A DNA stretch of 64,000 nucleotides from Ailanthus altissimus (lineage: Eukaryota > Streptophyta > Magnoliopsida > Sapindales > Simaroubaceae), in NCBI GenBank assembly GCA_946807835.1, contig OX327696.1, positions 8,382,501 through 8,446,500 of the forward strand, in the 5' to 3' direction. The position numbers and the translations under genes were made by a program. Shown piece after piece: positions 35,213-45,959 of the stretch; position 1 is the stretch's first letter; each line of letters starts with the position of its first letter. The notes beneath the pieces are model-generated. The model did not search any database. It saw only the letters and a program-made list of their open reading frames with translations, and was not told the DNA's origin.

Positions 35213-38200
35213 ATGATCACTCTATCAATGATTGCCCAACTTAGCCTGTATTTAGGGAATGTCTCCCCGAACGAGCCAATGTTCTAAACATATTTAAGCG
35301 GTCAAACAATAACCCATATTCACAAAACTATAATCCTGGTTGGAGAAATCACTTGAATTTTAGTTGGTGGAATGACACTCAAGCATAGGTTTCACAACCA
35401 CCTTTTCAATCACACCAAAATTTTAAAAAACCATCAAAGTTATGCACCATATGTCCCACTTTTTAAGAAAAATCTTGAAGAAACTTTGCATGCATTTATT
35501 GAAAAGTAAGAGTCTATTAATTCTTAAAATGCTCAAACATTTGCTAATATGAAAGATACTCTTGCTCAATTTGCATCTGCACTGAATATTTATGAGAAAA
35601 GAAAATTTCATTCTTAACCACAACCAAACTTCAAAGGACAATATAACTCGAATGCATATAGTTCAAGAAGCTAACACGTGGATCAAGTTAAAGCAATTAT
35701 CAATCTTTAAAATGATAAGGTTATTGAAAAACACATTTCTGAACCTCATAAGAATGATGAATCAATCTCTAAGAGTAAGGACAGTGTTGAACCTATACCT
35801 AGTGAAGAAAACACCGAACCCTCACCTATACCCCTATTTTCTCATGCATTACATAATGCTAGAAAGTTGAATCACAATCCTAAAAATTTTAAAATCTTCA
35901 AATAGGTAAAAGTTAATAGTCCTTTATTGGATGCTATTAAAAATGTCCCCTCTTATGCAAAATGTTTGAAGGATTCATGTATAGTAAAAAAAAAATTGAA
36001 TGTGAAAAAGAAAGTATTTTTAGCTGAACAAATAAGTGACATTCTTCATAATGCTTTGAAATACAAAGACCTTGATTCATTTATAATTTCATGCATTATT
36101 GGAAATCATAAAATTGAACAAACCTTACTTGATCTTAGTGGTAGTGTGACTTTATTATCATATTCAGTTTATCAACAGTTCAATCTCTGTAAGTTCAAAC
36201 CAACTTCTGTAACTCTTTTGCTTGTTGATAAATCAATAAAAGTGCTAAGAGGGATAGTAGAAGATGTTTTAGTTCAAGTTGATAAATTTATATATTCTGT
36301 GATTTTATTTTTTTTGACACAGAACCTGTTAAATGATGTAATCTGATACCTGTTATTTTGGGTCATCCATTTTTAGCAACTTCTAACGCTTTGATTAATT
36401 ATAGGAATGGAGTAATAAAGCTTTCATTTGGAAGCATGACACTTGAGCTCAATATTTTCAATATGCGTAAGTAACCATATGAGGAGGAGGATAAAAGTGA
36501 AGAAGCTAACATGATTAAAACAATTATAGAGGATCATAATCAAAAAGGGAGTTCTATTAATCCTTTAGAAATGTGTTTAATGAATCCATTTGAGTCAAAT
36601 ATGCAATTAGATCCTGAAATTTCTAATATATATTCTTTACTTGACTGCGCATATGTGATCAAAAATAAAGGATAGAAATCAAAGTTGGAAGAATTAGGAG
36701 AAAATAAGGACAAACAGAATGAAATTCTAAAGTTGGAGATGAAACCTCTACCTGAAGGACTAAAATATGTATTTCTTATAGAGAAAAAAACTTACCCAGT
36801 GGTAATCTCTTCTACACTCATAAGCAAACAAAGAGGTAAGTTAATTAGAGTATTGAAAATGTATAAAAATGCAATAGGATAGACTTTAAAAGACAAAAAA
36901 AATATTAATCATTTAATTTGCACACATAGAATACAGCTAGAGGATAATGTCAAAACTTTCTAACAACCCAAAAAAAGATTAAACCCATATATGAAAGAGG
37001 TAGTGAAAGCTGAAGTTCTCAAATTACTTGAAGTAAGAATCATCTATCCTATCTCAAATAGTAAGTGGGTAAGTTTTACTTAGGTAGTGCCAAAAAAATC
37101 TAGAATCACGGTCATTAAAAATGACAAAGGTGAGTTAATACCAACTCGAGTCTCATATAGTTTGAGGATATGCATAGATTATAGGAAGTTGACCTCTTCC
37201 ACTAGAAAAGACCATTTTTTTTTACCATTCCTTGACCAAAATTTAGAAATAGTAGCAAGACATTCCTACTATTGCTTTCTAGATGGTTATTCTAGGTATT
37301 ATCAGGTTCTCATAGCATTAGAAGACCAAAAAAAGACTACCTTCACATACCCGTTTAGGACTTTTGCTTTTAGAAGTGCCATTTGGACTTTGTAAAAGCC
37401 CAGCAATATTTTAAAGATGTATGTTAAGCATTTTTAGTGACATGGTTGAGCAATATTTAGAAGTTTTCATAGATGATTTAACTGAGTTTGGAAAATCTTT
37501 TGATAATTGTCTTGAAAACTTAGCAAAGGTCTTAAAAGGATGTGAAGAAAAAGGTTTTATGTTGAATTGAGAAAAATGTTATTACATGGTCACTTTTGGA
37601 ATTATTTTGGGACATATAGTATTTTCTCAAGGAATTGAAGTAGATAAGGCAAAATTCGAACTTATTGCTCATTGGTCCTACAAAAAATAATCAATGAAGT
37701 CTAATCCTTTTTAAGACATGCTAAATTTTATAAGAGGTTCAACAAAAAAACTTATTGCTATATCCAGACATCATTGTAACCTCTTAACAAAAAAATGTAT
37801 TATTTGAATGGGTTTAAGAGTGTCAAAATTCATTTGAAAAATTAATTGGTTTCTTAACATTTGCTCCTATCATACAATCTCTTGACTGGTCTTTTTCTTT
37901 TGAGCTTATGTGTGATGCCAGTGATTTTGTTGTTGGTACTGTATTGGGACAAAGAAATGAAAGTAAATCCTGTGTAATTTATTGTGCAAGTAGAACTTTA
38001 AACAGTGTACAAATGAATTACACAACAACTGAAAAAAGAACTACTTGCTATAATATTTACATTAGACAAATTTTGTTCTTTCTTAATTGGTTCTTCAACT
38101 ATTATGTTTACTGACCATGCTGCTATAAAGTACTTAATGTCAAAACAGGATGCAAAACTAAGACTGATTCGATGGATTCTATTGTTTCAAGAATATAATA

Positions 38201-39537
38201 TCACTATTAAGGATAAAGAGGGAGCAAAGAATGTTGTTGTAGATCACTTATCAAAATTCGTACTATTAACAGAAATAACACCCATTAATGATTCTTTTCT
38301 CGGTGAATTTTTATTTTCTACTGTTATATTGCCTTAGTATGCTAATATTGTTAATTTTCTTATAACAGAAGAAATGCCACCTTAATATAATACTGAAGAC
38401 AAAAAAAATATTTAACTGAAATGAGAAAGTTTTATTGAGATGATCCTTATCTCTTCAAATATTATCCTGAACAAACATTTCAGAGTTGCATACCCAACAA
38501 TGAGGTAAGTAAAGTTATTGAATTTTATCATTCTGAAACATGTAGGGGACATTTCTCATCAAAGAAAAAAGCTACAAAAATCTTACAATGTGAATTTTAA
38601 TGGCCTACTTTATTTAAAGACACACATGCATTTTGTAAAACATGCAAAACTTGTCAAAAAAAAGGGATATATTTCAAAATAAAATATGATAATTGCTTGG
38701 GGGATAGATTTTATGGGACCATTCCCCTATCATTTGGATTTACGTATATTTTAGTTGCAGTAGATTATGTCTTAAAATCGATTGAGGCTATTTCATGTCG
38801 AAATAATGGCCATAAAACAGTTATGAAATTTTTAAAAGAAAATATCTTAATTTGATTTGGAATCCCTCGAGCCATTATAAGTGATGGAGGTAAGCACTTT
38901 TGTAACATACCATTTGAAATATTAATGAAAAAATATGGTATTACATACAAGGTTATCATCCCTTATCATCCTCAGATAAGTGGACAAGTTGAACTAGTAA
39001 ATAGGGAGATAAAATAAATTTTGGAGAAAACTGTAAACCCAAATTGCAAAGATTGGTCTTTAAGACTTAATTATGCACTTTGGGCTTATAAAACTACTTT
39101 TAAAACTTCATTGTGTATGTCTTCTTATATGCTAGTTTATGGGAACCTTGTCACTTACCTATAGAACTTGAGTATAAAGTCTACTGGGCCATTAAAACTT
39201 TCAACACAAATCTTGATTCGCTGGACAGATACATAAATTACAAATAAATGAACTAGAATAATTGAGAAATAATGCATATGAGAATTTAAAATTTTATAAA
39301 GCTAAAATCAAAGTTTTTCATGATAAAAAAATTTAAAGAAAAAATTTGATGTTGGTCAGAAAGTTCTGCTTTATAATTCTCGATTTCACATATTTTATGG
39401 AAAATTGAGATCAAAATGGAGTAGTCCTTTATTGTAAAATATGTGTACCCTTATGGACCAATTGACATTGAAAAACCTAGAAATGGTAATGTATTTAAAG
39501 TAAATGGGCAAAGACTCAAGCTGTTTCTAGAAAACTA
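35213..39537 (+). pseudogene. Athila C gag-pol remnant (gag, protease, RT, RNase H, integrase)
   Basis: Gag linker at 35592-35870 and protease at 35927-36346 (KIEQTLLDLSGSVTLLSYSV; DxGAS has become DLSGS). RT: 36685-36882 and 37087-37395 (RICIDYRKLTSSTRKDHFFL, YYCFLDGYSRYYQVLIALED), then LEVFIDDLTEFGKSF near 37460. RNase H: 37908-38114 (CDASDFVVGTVLGQRN) and 38104-38337 (MFTDHAAIKYLMSKQDAKLR, VVDHLSKF). Integrase triad segments AVDYVLKSIEA (about 38758), [11 protein letters not shown] (about 38872) and [12 protein letters not shown] (about 38980) keep D, D and E. Over a dozen stops and shifts; dead. Confidence 0.85.
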
Positions 39538-39699
39538 AGCTTTTCAAGAAGAATTTGTGTCTTTGTCTGACCCTTATTATGAGGCCAATTGATATTTGTT
39601 GTACATATTTATATATATTTATTCTTCTTCTAATTTTATTTGTTTTTTGTACTTACAGGTTAATTTAATATTTTTGTGTTAAGTTTTGTTTTACACCTG

Positions 39700-40598
39700 G
39701 GTTAAGTGGCGGATAACAGTACTCCCTAACATTTCAAGTTAGTTTTGTCAATTTTTTATAATTACTAATACCTTCTCTTCTTTTCCTTTCTAAAATAAAT
39801 GGATAACATTATAATGAATTTGAAAAAATATTTTCCCTCATCACCTTAAAATGCCTTAAAGAAAATTTACCAAGCAAGATTTGAAAGATTGAGGTTATTA
39901 ATGATTATGAATATACCTGCTGATGTATGTTGGTTAATTGAAGCCAAAGTTTGATTGGCAAACAAGTTTTCAGACTCATAATTTTCTACATGCCTGGCTT
40001 ATGTAAAAGCTATTTTGTAAAAAAGCAAAAGGCAAAAAGATTAAGTGTTTGTTATAAGTGTGCACGCATGACTTGTAACACACGTTGCCGTACTTGAAGA
40101 ATAATGTCTGTAAATCACGAAGATAAAAATAGGTTTATTAAAGATGGCTTGAGTAAAGAGTCTTTAGATGATATCTTATCGAATCTTAAGACGCATCCTA
40201 GTGGATATGTGCATATTGCAATTCGTGAATTATGGATCATATTCCTAAATGAATGTGAGCAATGCAGTCTCAAGAATCTGACTTTAAAAGACCTTGTTTG
40301 CCAATTTATAAGAAAATTGGATATGAAGCCTATCCCTGACCCATAAAGAGTGTTTAAGCTATTTTTGAATGTAAAACCAATAGAAGATGTGAGCCACAAT
40401 CACAACTACTTGTATATATATACTGTAGCTATTATGTTTTATTGTTTTATTTCAACCTCAAACGTCTTCTCCAACAACAACCAACCATCTATAGTCAATT
40501 TGAAAAATTTTGTATTTAAAATTTAATCTTATCTATTGTGTTATTTCTATATCTTTATACAAACTCAAAATCATTCAAGGGAAAGAGTGATTGTAATC
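39700..40598 (+). other. Post-integrase spacer of Athila C, with an extra segment carrying an 80-codon open frame
   Basis: 39700-39960 matches element A (aatggataacatt, accaagcaagatttgaaaga, gctgatgtatgttggttaat). 39960-40598 has no counterpart in A. It contains an ATG-started frame at 40104-40346 (SKESLDDILSNLKTHPSGYV, LKDLVCQFIRKLDMKPIPDP) of unknown family, preceded by a Cys-bearing region in another frame. The last about 120 nt (from acaacaaccaaccatct, 40475) match the leader of the LOG copy at 45186. Confidence 0.45.
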
Positions 40599-41251
40599 AT
40601 AGAAGGAACATCAACTCGTAAATTTACAAAAATTTGTGTGTCTTATGAATCCAACCCTAAAAACATTAAATAGTTTGTAAAAGCAGCAGAAACCCTTGGT
40701 AAAGTGTTAGCTGAGAAAAAAATTCATTTAGTATATGAGGGAGATAGTTATGGATTAATGAGGTGTGTGACAACAACTACACAAAATAAAGGCAATCGAG
40801 TTTTAGGTATTATACTGAAAGCTTTAACTATTGGGAATATTATAAGAAAAATAATTGGGGATGAGTTACAGGTATTATCAATGCATGAGCTAATGTCTCT
40901 TATGCTTTACAATACTGATGCCTTCATAGCTCTACTTGGAGGTTTCAAAACTTTGAGAAATTTTTTCAAATTGTCTCATGGGAACAATTACAAATCCACG
41001 TAAAATCCATTGGTTTGTTAAATGTTGATGGTTTTTATAATGAGCTGTTATCTTTTCTTGACTATGCGGTAAAAAAATAATTCATCTCATCTGCAGCACG
41101 ACGGATTCTTATATCTGCTTCAAATGTTAATCAATTACTCGATGAATTACAAGCTTTTACACCTCTATTTGATCCAACAATATGTCATATAGATTGGTAT
41201 AGTGATAATAGTGAAAAAAAACGCAAGATAAATTTAACTCTTCATCTGTAG
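40599..41251 (+). pseudogene. LOG-family sequence in Athila C, full span, decayed
   Basis: The start codon position reads ATA (40599). From there it follows the 45186 copy along its whole length: STRKFTKICVSYESNPKN, KVLAEKKIHLVYEGDSYGLM (canonical YGGGS.GLMG loop damaged), NKGNRVLGIILKALTIGNII, DELQVLSMHELMSLML (MHxR Arg lost to Leu), DAFIALLGGFKTLRNFF (PGGxGTxxE; Glu lost), then a shifted C-terminus ending in CTG TAG at 41251. It is intronless. Longest open piece 40704-41003. Confidence 0.8.
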
Positions 41252-42500
41252 CATATCCACTTTTATGTATTTTTAAGTGTTTTGTGTGGCTTGATTTATT
41301 TTGTTGCAGGTTTTATTTTTAATAAAAAAATATTTCAGGTGATATCTTCTATACTCTACTCTTTGTATTTGACATTGAGGACAATGTCTATATCTAGTTA
41401 GGAGGAGGGCAGTTGATATATAATGTTAGTGTTAATTTTGTTATCACTTTGTTCTTTAAAAAAAACCATCATGAATGGCGTGAGAAATGGTTCATTTATG
41501 CACTCTTGAGATGCATTCTAATTCTAGAATGGCAGAGTAATGAGTACAATACTGAGCTTTTAAAATAGATTCTAATTGATTATTTTTAATGCATTTCATG
41601 TACATTTGTTTGTTGCTTAAGTTTTTGGTAACTTTTGTATAAATAAGTTTGCTTTACTATCGATGTATGATTTCAAAATTATTTAATTTAAATCACTTTT
41701 TCTATCTAGGTTACTAAAGAATAACTTTTTAAATTATCTCTTGAGCACAATACTAAGCCTTGTGGTAAGATGGATGATTCAATATATATAGCCAAAAGAA
41801 TTTTCAGGTTTAAGTATTCATATTTTTTTTCCAAACTCACATATATTTTATGAGTGAGTGGAGAGGTTTGAGATAACAGTTTACGAACTTTCATTGATCT
41901 TTTGAAGTGGTTAATTTTTGTTTAGAATGACATTATTTGGGATGAGGAATGATTTGGTTGCTAGCTAAAGGATGATAAAAATTATGAAAAAGTATTGTGA
42001 GAAATTGTTCTTATTTTGTAATGATTCTTTAATTTTTTCCAATAAAAAAAACAAAAATAAAACAATTGATTTGCATAAGATAATTAAATTCCTGAAAGTA
42101 ACATGTGGCGAGAATGGTTTGACTCTAAATAATTGATTTTTCTATCTTTAGATCAATGATAGTTTGTCTGTTTGTCCTTAAATGTAATCTTTTCTTGAGC
42201 GATTATCTGTTTTCCAACTCTATGAGTGAAATCTAGCCCTTTAAACAGTTATTTACCTGTAAAGATATGGAGTTGAGGCTTTTACTTGAAGAAAATATTC
42301 AAGGCTATATATATTGTGGATTGTGGTAAGAAGGCTTCGACTTAATTCACACCCACACAATTTTGGAAGTTATGATTGAAATAATCTTAATAGCTATTGT
42401 GATCTTGAACTAACGTTTTGTTTGAAATACTTAGGTAGTGTTCAAAATTTATTTATACTTGAATTACTAGGGACTAGCAATAAGCTGGTTGGAGGTGTGA
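41252..42500 (+). other. Athila C 3' non-coding spacer with PPT-like tracts
   Basis: Contains attgaggacaatgtctat then ttaggaggagggcagttgat (about 41372-41416) and, just before the LTR, ggttggaggtg (about 42488-42498). Both are purine-rich and either could have primed plus strands. No gene seen. Confidence 0.55.
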
Positions 42501-42862
42501 TGAGCACTTGAAATTACACATTTTATAAAGGTTTTACAGCATTATTTTGTATTACTAGTATCATTAACCTCCCTAACTTAAGCATGTTTATAATATTATA
42601 CATAATTAGCTTTTGACTATTTTGTGGTAGCTTCGGTAAAATTGACATAACTTTCTACTAAGAATCCAATTGCAGTGATTCTTAATCCTGTAAAGGTCTG
42701 ACTCAATGGGCTAAAATATTATATTTCACAAAGAATTTGAAATTTAAATGTTTAGAGGGTGAAATATGGCCTAAAACAGAATTAATCTGCAGTACAGGCC
42801 CAGTCCAAATAGTTATTAGTATTCAGCCCATAACTAGATAAATATGTATCTTATACAAATAA
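42501..42862 (+). repeat. Truncated 3' LTR of Athila C
   Basis: Begins TGATGAGCACTTGAAATTAC like element A's LTR and follows it to about 42840 (cagtacaggcccagtccaaa, cagcccataactagataa), then similarity ends. Confidence 0.7.
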
Positions 42863-42959
42863 GACAACTTAATATGAAAAGATAAGAGGCTTATCTAATA
42901 TTTAATGGGTATCTATACACTTTATCTTTTATTCATTAAAGAATGACATAGATGTAGAA

Positions 42960-44522
42960 TACTCATATTAGCCTCTTAAATATAATTCTTAACTTCTCTG
43001 AAAATTTTAATCCCTTCAACATGTACTTATATATCATAATATCATTCATTACCTTAATATCATTCTCAAAATGAAAATAATTTAGCATTTTTACGCAACT
43101 AAATTGTCATTCAAATCAGAATGTTGAAAGCATTATCTTAAATGATCAAAAATTAATTTCAATGAAAAGACCTTTAGTTCAATTGATTCTTAAACCAAAG
43201 ATCTCAACATTATATCTCTTACTTTAACTCTTTAAAAATAGTCCATCTTATTGAACATTATTTTCTCATTGAGATTGACATGTCTTCTTTTTCTAATATG
43301 CTTAGTTTCAAACAGAAAAGATTCCACTAGCACAATTACTGTGATGGCAAAGATGGTTTTTTAACTATTCCTTTAACATCATCCACGTAAAAGGAAAAGA
43401 CAAAACTATTGCTGATTTTTTTTCACGAAACTCTATAAATAGCCTAAACCTCTCAATCACTTTTCTAGTAATAAAGAAAATCAACCCTCTTACTATATTA
43501 ATGATGAGTAACTTCACAATCACTCCTCCTGAACTCCCAGAGCTTATCCAAACCAGAACGGATAGAGGCAGTTCAAGCATGGTTACTCTGTAATCGGCGG
43601 TCCTCTTTTTAATTTGGATTACCCATTTTTTCATCTCCATCGAATCACTTCTCTCTAAAAATGGTCAAAATCTGTCCTTTACCTACTCTGGTATCTGTTG
43701 AATCTATACATCATTGCAATAGAGCTTCCATTACAACAAACACTGGACTGGATACAGCAACATGATGAAGAAAATCCTGTATGCATTTTTCTTCAATGGT
43801 TTTATCCAAAATCTTGGTGAAATAACAAGCTACAACACATACTGTCTAAGCACGTAAACAGTTCAGTCAATCCCAAACATCTACACACAATCCTATTACT
43901 CCAAAGAAAAATAATGATAGTCTCAAACCATGAGATTCATTACTATCCTACTGTTAAAGATTATTTCACCTTCCCATATTCTTTACAGTTATTCCAAGAA
44001 GTACACATAATGGAGCTCAGAGCACTTAAAAAGGTCTTGGTAGAAGAAAACCAAATTATTCCACCTTCGATATAGATCTCTCCCCATGACCAAGCACCTT
44101 GGGAGAATGTGCCACCAGACTTTTCTGAAAGAATGAATAATGCAAATTCCATTTTTCACAAAAACCAGATCCATGCTACTCTATCACATCAAAGAGAGGC
44201 TGACTACTCTAGACACCACCACTACTTTCCAAATCCAAATGAACTTCCTCTAAATCTAAACAACTTTCCACAGCCCAGTATATCAGGAAACCACATGCAG
44301 ATTGATGAAACATCTCACCAATCCAACTTGACTTTATCATTATTCCAAGATTCCCAACCTTATCTAACTGACAGCGAAATCCAAAGAGAAGCAATTGCAT
44401 TGATGAGAACCAGCTCAATGAATACCATATCACCAGACACGAGAAGTTTCTGGGCCCAATTCAATGACTTTACCCAAGTACACAATAGTGATAATTCAAG
44501 CTACTCATCATTTAGCAGTTAA
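42960..44522 (+). pseudogene. Endogenous pararetrovirus (Caulimoviridae-like) fragment: end of RT-RNase H and a downstream ORF
   Basis: A broken frame ends with FNYSFNIIHVKGKDKTIADF (about 43360-43422), the C-terminus of an RNase H domain as found at the end of caulimovirid polyproteins. No integrase follows. Instead there is a serine-, asparagine- and proline-rich region whose last 137 codons are open (44109-44522: begins MPPDFSERMNNANSIFHKNQ, includes DSEIQREAIALM). Upstream parts of that ORF are in shifted frames with stops. The movement-protein, coat, protease and most of the RT regions are absent. A Ty3 origin cannot be excluded for the RNase H end, since the motif is shared. Inactive relic. 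Confidence 0.55.
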
Positions 44523-45185
44523 TCATGACATGAGTGTTTTTGTTTTATCTTTATATCAAGTGTGCTTTTATCTTTATGTCATGTCTGTTTTTACTTTATC
44601 GGCCAAAAAATCGATGTTAAGACCACAAATATTCTTGTAATTAATAAAGTTAATTTGGCCTCAAGTCCAAAAGTCCAGATGTTAGCCCAAAAAGACTTCA
44701 AGTCATAAATGCATTGTCGGCCATTAGTGTCAAGATGGCAAGGTCCCTAAGTCTATTAAAATGGCCTTTATTTGACTTTTCTTAATCATCTTACCTAACT
44801 CATCATGCTTCCGACACAATTTTATCACACTTACATATCAACAAATATTTATTCAAAATTTTGTGGCCTATTATCCCTTATAAATGATAAAGTAAAACTC
44901 ATTCTTTTCTTTTTTCCTTACAAGAACCGAGGAAAATATATTTGAACATACTTACACATATACTTCACAGCATTTCTCACGACAACCAACACCCATAGTC
45001 GTTATTATTCGTGTTTGAAAATTTGCATTTAAAACTCAGTCTCTTTCTCTAATAATAAATAAAAAAAATTATAACGGCTCATATAGACTTTACATTGCAG
45101 CAACCCTTTTTTTTTTTTCTAAAATACATTATTTTCGCATCCTCATACAAACTTGAAAATATTCAAAGATTAGGGTGAGGTAACA
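44523..45185 (+). other. Non-coding region after the viral ORF, leader of the LOG copy
   Basis: Contains a TATA-like cttataaatga at 44877-44887, about 300 nt before the LOG ATG, and the caccaacacccatagtcgtt stretch shared with the LOG copy in Athila C. It may combine a caulimovirid intergenic (promoter) region with a LOG 5' leader. No other gene seen. Confidence 0.4.
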
Positions 45186-45840
45186 ATGGAAGAAATCTCA
45201 GCTCGTCGATTCATAAATATTTGTGTCTTTTGTGGATCCAACCCTGAAAATACTGAAGAGTTTGTAAAAGCTGCATAAAATCTTAGTAAGGTATTAGCTA
45301 AGCAAAATATACATTTAGTATATGGAGGAGGTAACCGTGGGTTAATGGGGTCTGTGGCAAAAGCTGCATACAATAAAGGTAGTCGAGTTTTGGGTATCAT
45401 TCCAAAACCTCTAACTATTGAAAATATTGTAGGAAAAATAGTTGGGGATGAGTTACAAGTTTCATCTATGCATGAGCGAATGGCTCAAATGCTTAGGCAT
45501 ACATATGCTTTTATAGCTCTACTAGGAGGTCTTGGAGCCTTGGAGGAAATTTTTCAGATTGTCTTATGGGCACAATTACAAATCCACCAAAAACTCATTG
45601 GTTTGTTAAATGTTAAGGGTTTTTATAACGGGTTATTATCTTTTCTTGACCATACAGTGGAAAGACAATTCATCCCACTTTTAGCACGATGGATTCTTAT
45701 TTCTGCTCCAACTGTTGATCAACTGATTGATCAATTATAGTCTTTTATCCCTCTATTTAATCCAATATTGTATCATTTAGATTAGTCTACTTATGACAGT
45801 GAGAAGAAGCACAAAATAGATTTAAATCTCAGTCTGTAGT
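45186..45840 (+). pseudogene. LOG-family phosphoribohydrolase retrocopy, best preserved of four
   Basis: LOG enzymes release active cytokinin bases from nucleoside 5'-monophosphates in the cytosol. ATG at 45186 opens MEEISARRFINICVFCGSNP. A TAA at codon 31 (45276) interrupts it, then the frame is open to TAG at 45738-45740. Motifs: LVYGGGNRGLMGSVAKAAYN (nucleotide loop), VLGIIPKPL, SSMHERMAQMLRH (catalytic-type Arg kept) and ALLGGLGALEEIF, where canonical PGGxGTxxE has lost Pro and Thr but keeps Glu. After the TAG the ancestral tail continues (STYDSEKKHKIDLNLSL) to a stop at 45838-45840. No introns, unlike typical plant LOG genes. Downstream ttttgacattgag is shared with the Athila copies, so this too was probably part of an element. 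Confidence 0.85.
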
Positions 45841-45959
45841 CTCTATTGTTATTTTGTTATTGCTATTGTTGTTGTTGTTTTCCTTTTCAATAAAAGTTAT
45901 TTCAATTGATGTCTTCAATACTCTACTTATCTATATTTTGACATTGAGCAAATTATCTA

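Larger units (their letters stand above)
35213..42862 (+). mobile_element. Athila-type element C, starts inside gag, with LOG insert and truncated 3' LTR
   Basis: Order on +: gag from its middle (35213-35900), protease (35927-36480), RT (36700-37680), RNase H (37840-38340), integrase (38340-39540), spacer with an extra 0.6 kb, LOG-like (40599-41251), spacer with PPT-like tracts, 3' LTR from 42501 cut at about 42860. It lacks a 5' LTR because it joins element B's spacer at about 35212. Confidence 0.75.

Noticed and set aside
43360..43430. Athila-type RNase H as the source of the HVKGKD motif
   Set aside because: The motif is shared by Ty3 and caulimovirids, but no integrase follows and the downstream ORF differs from all Athila copies here, so a caulimovirid origin is preferred at moderate confidence.
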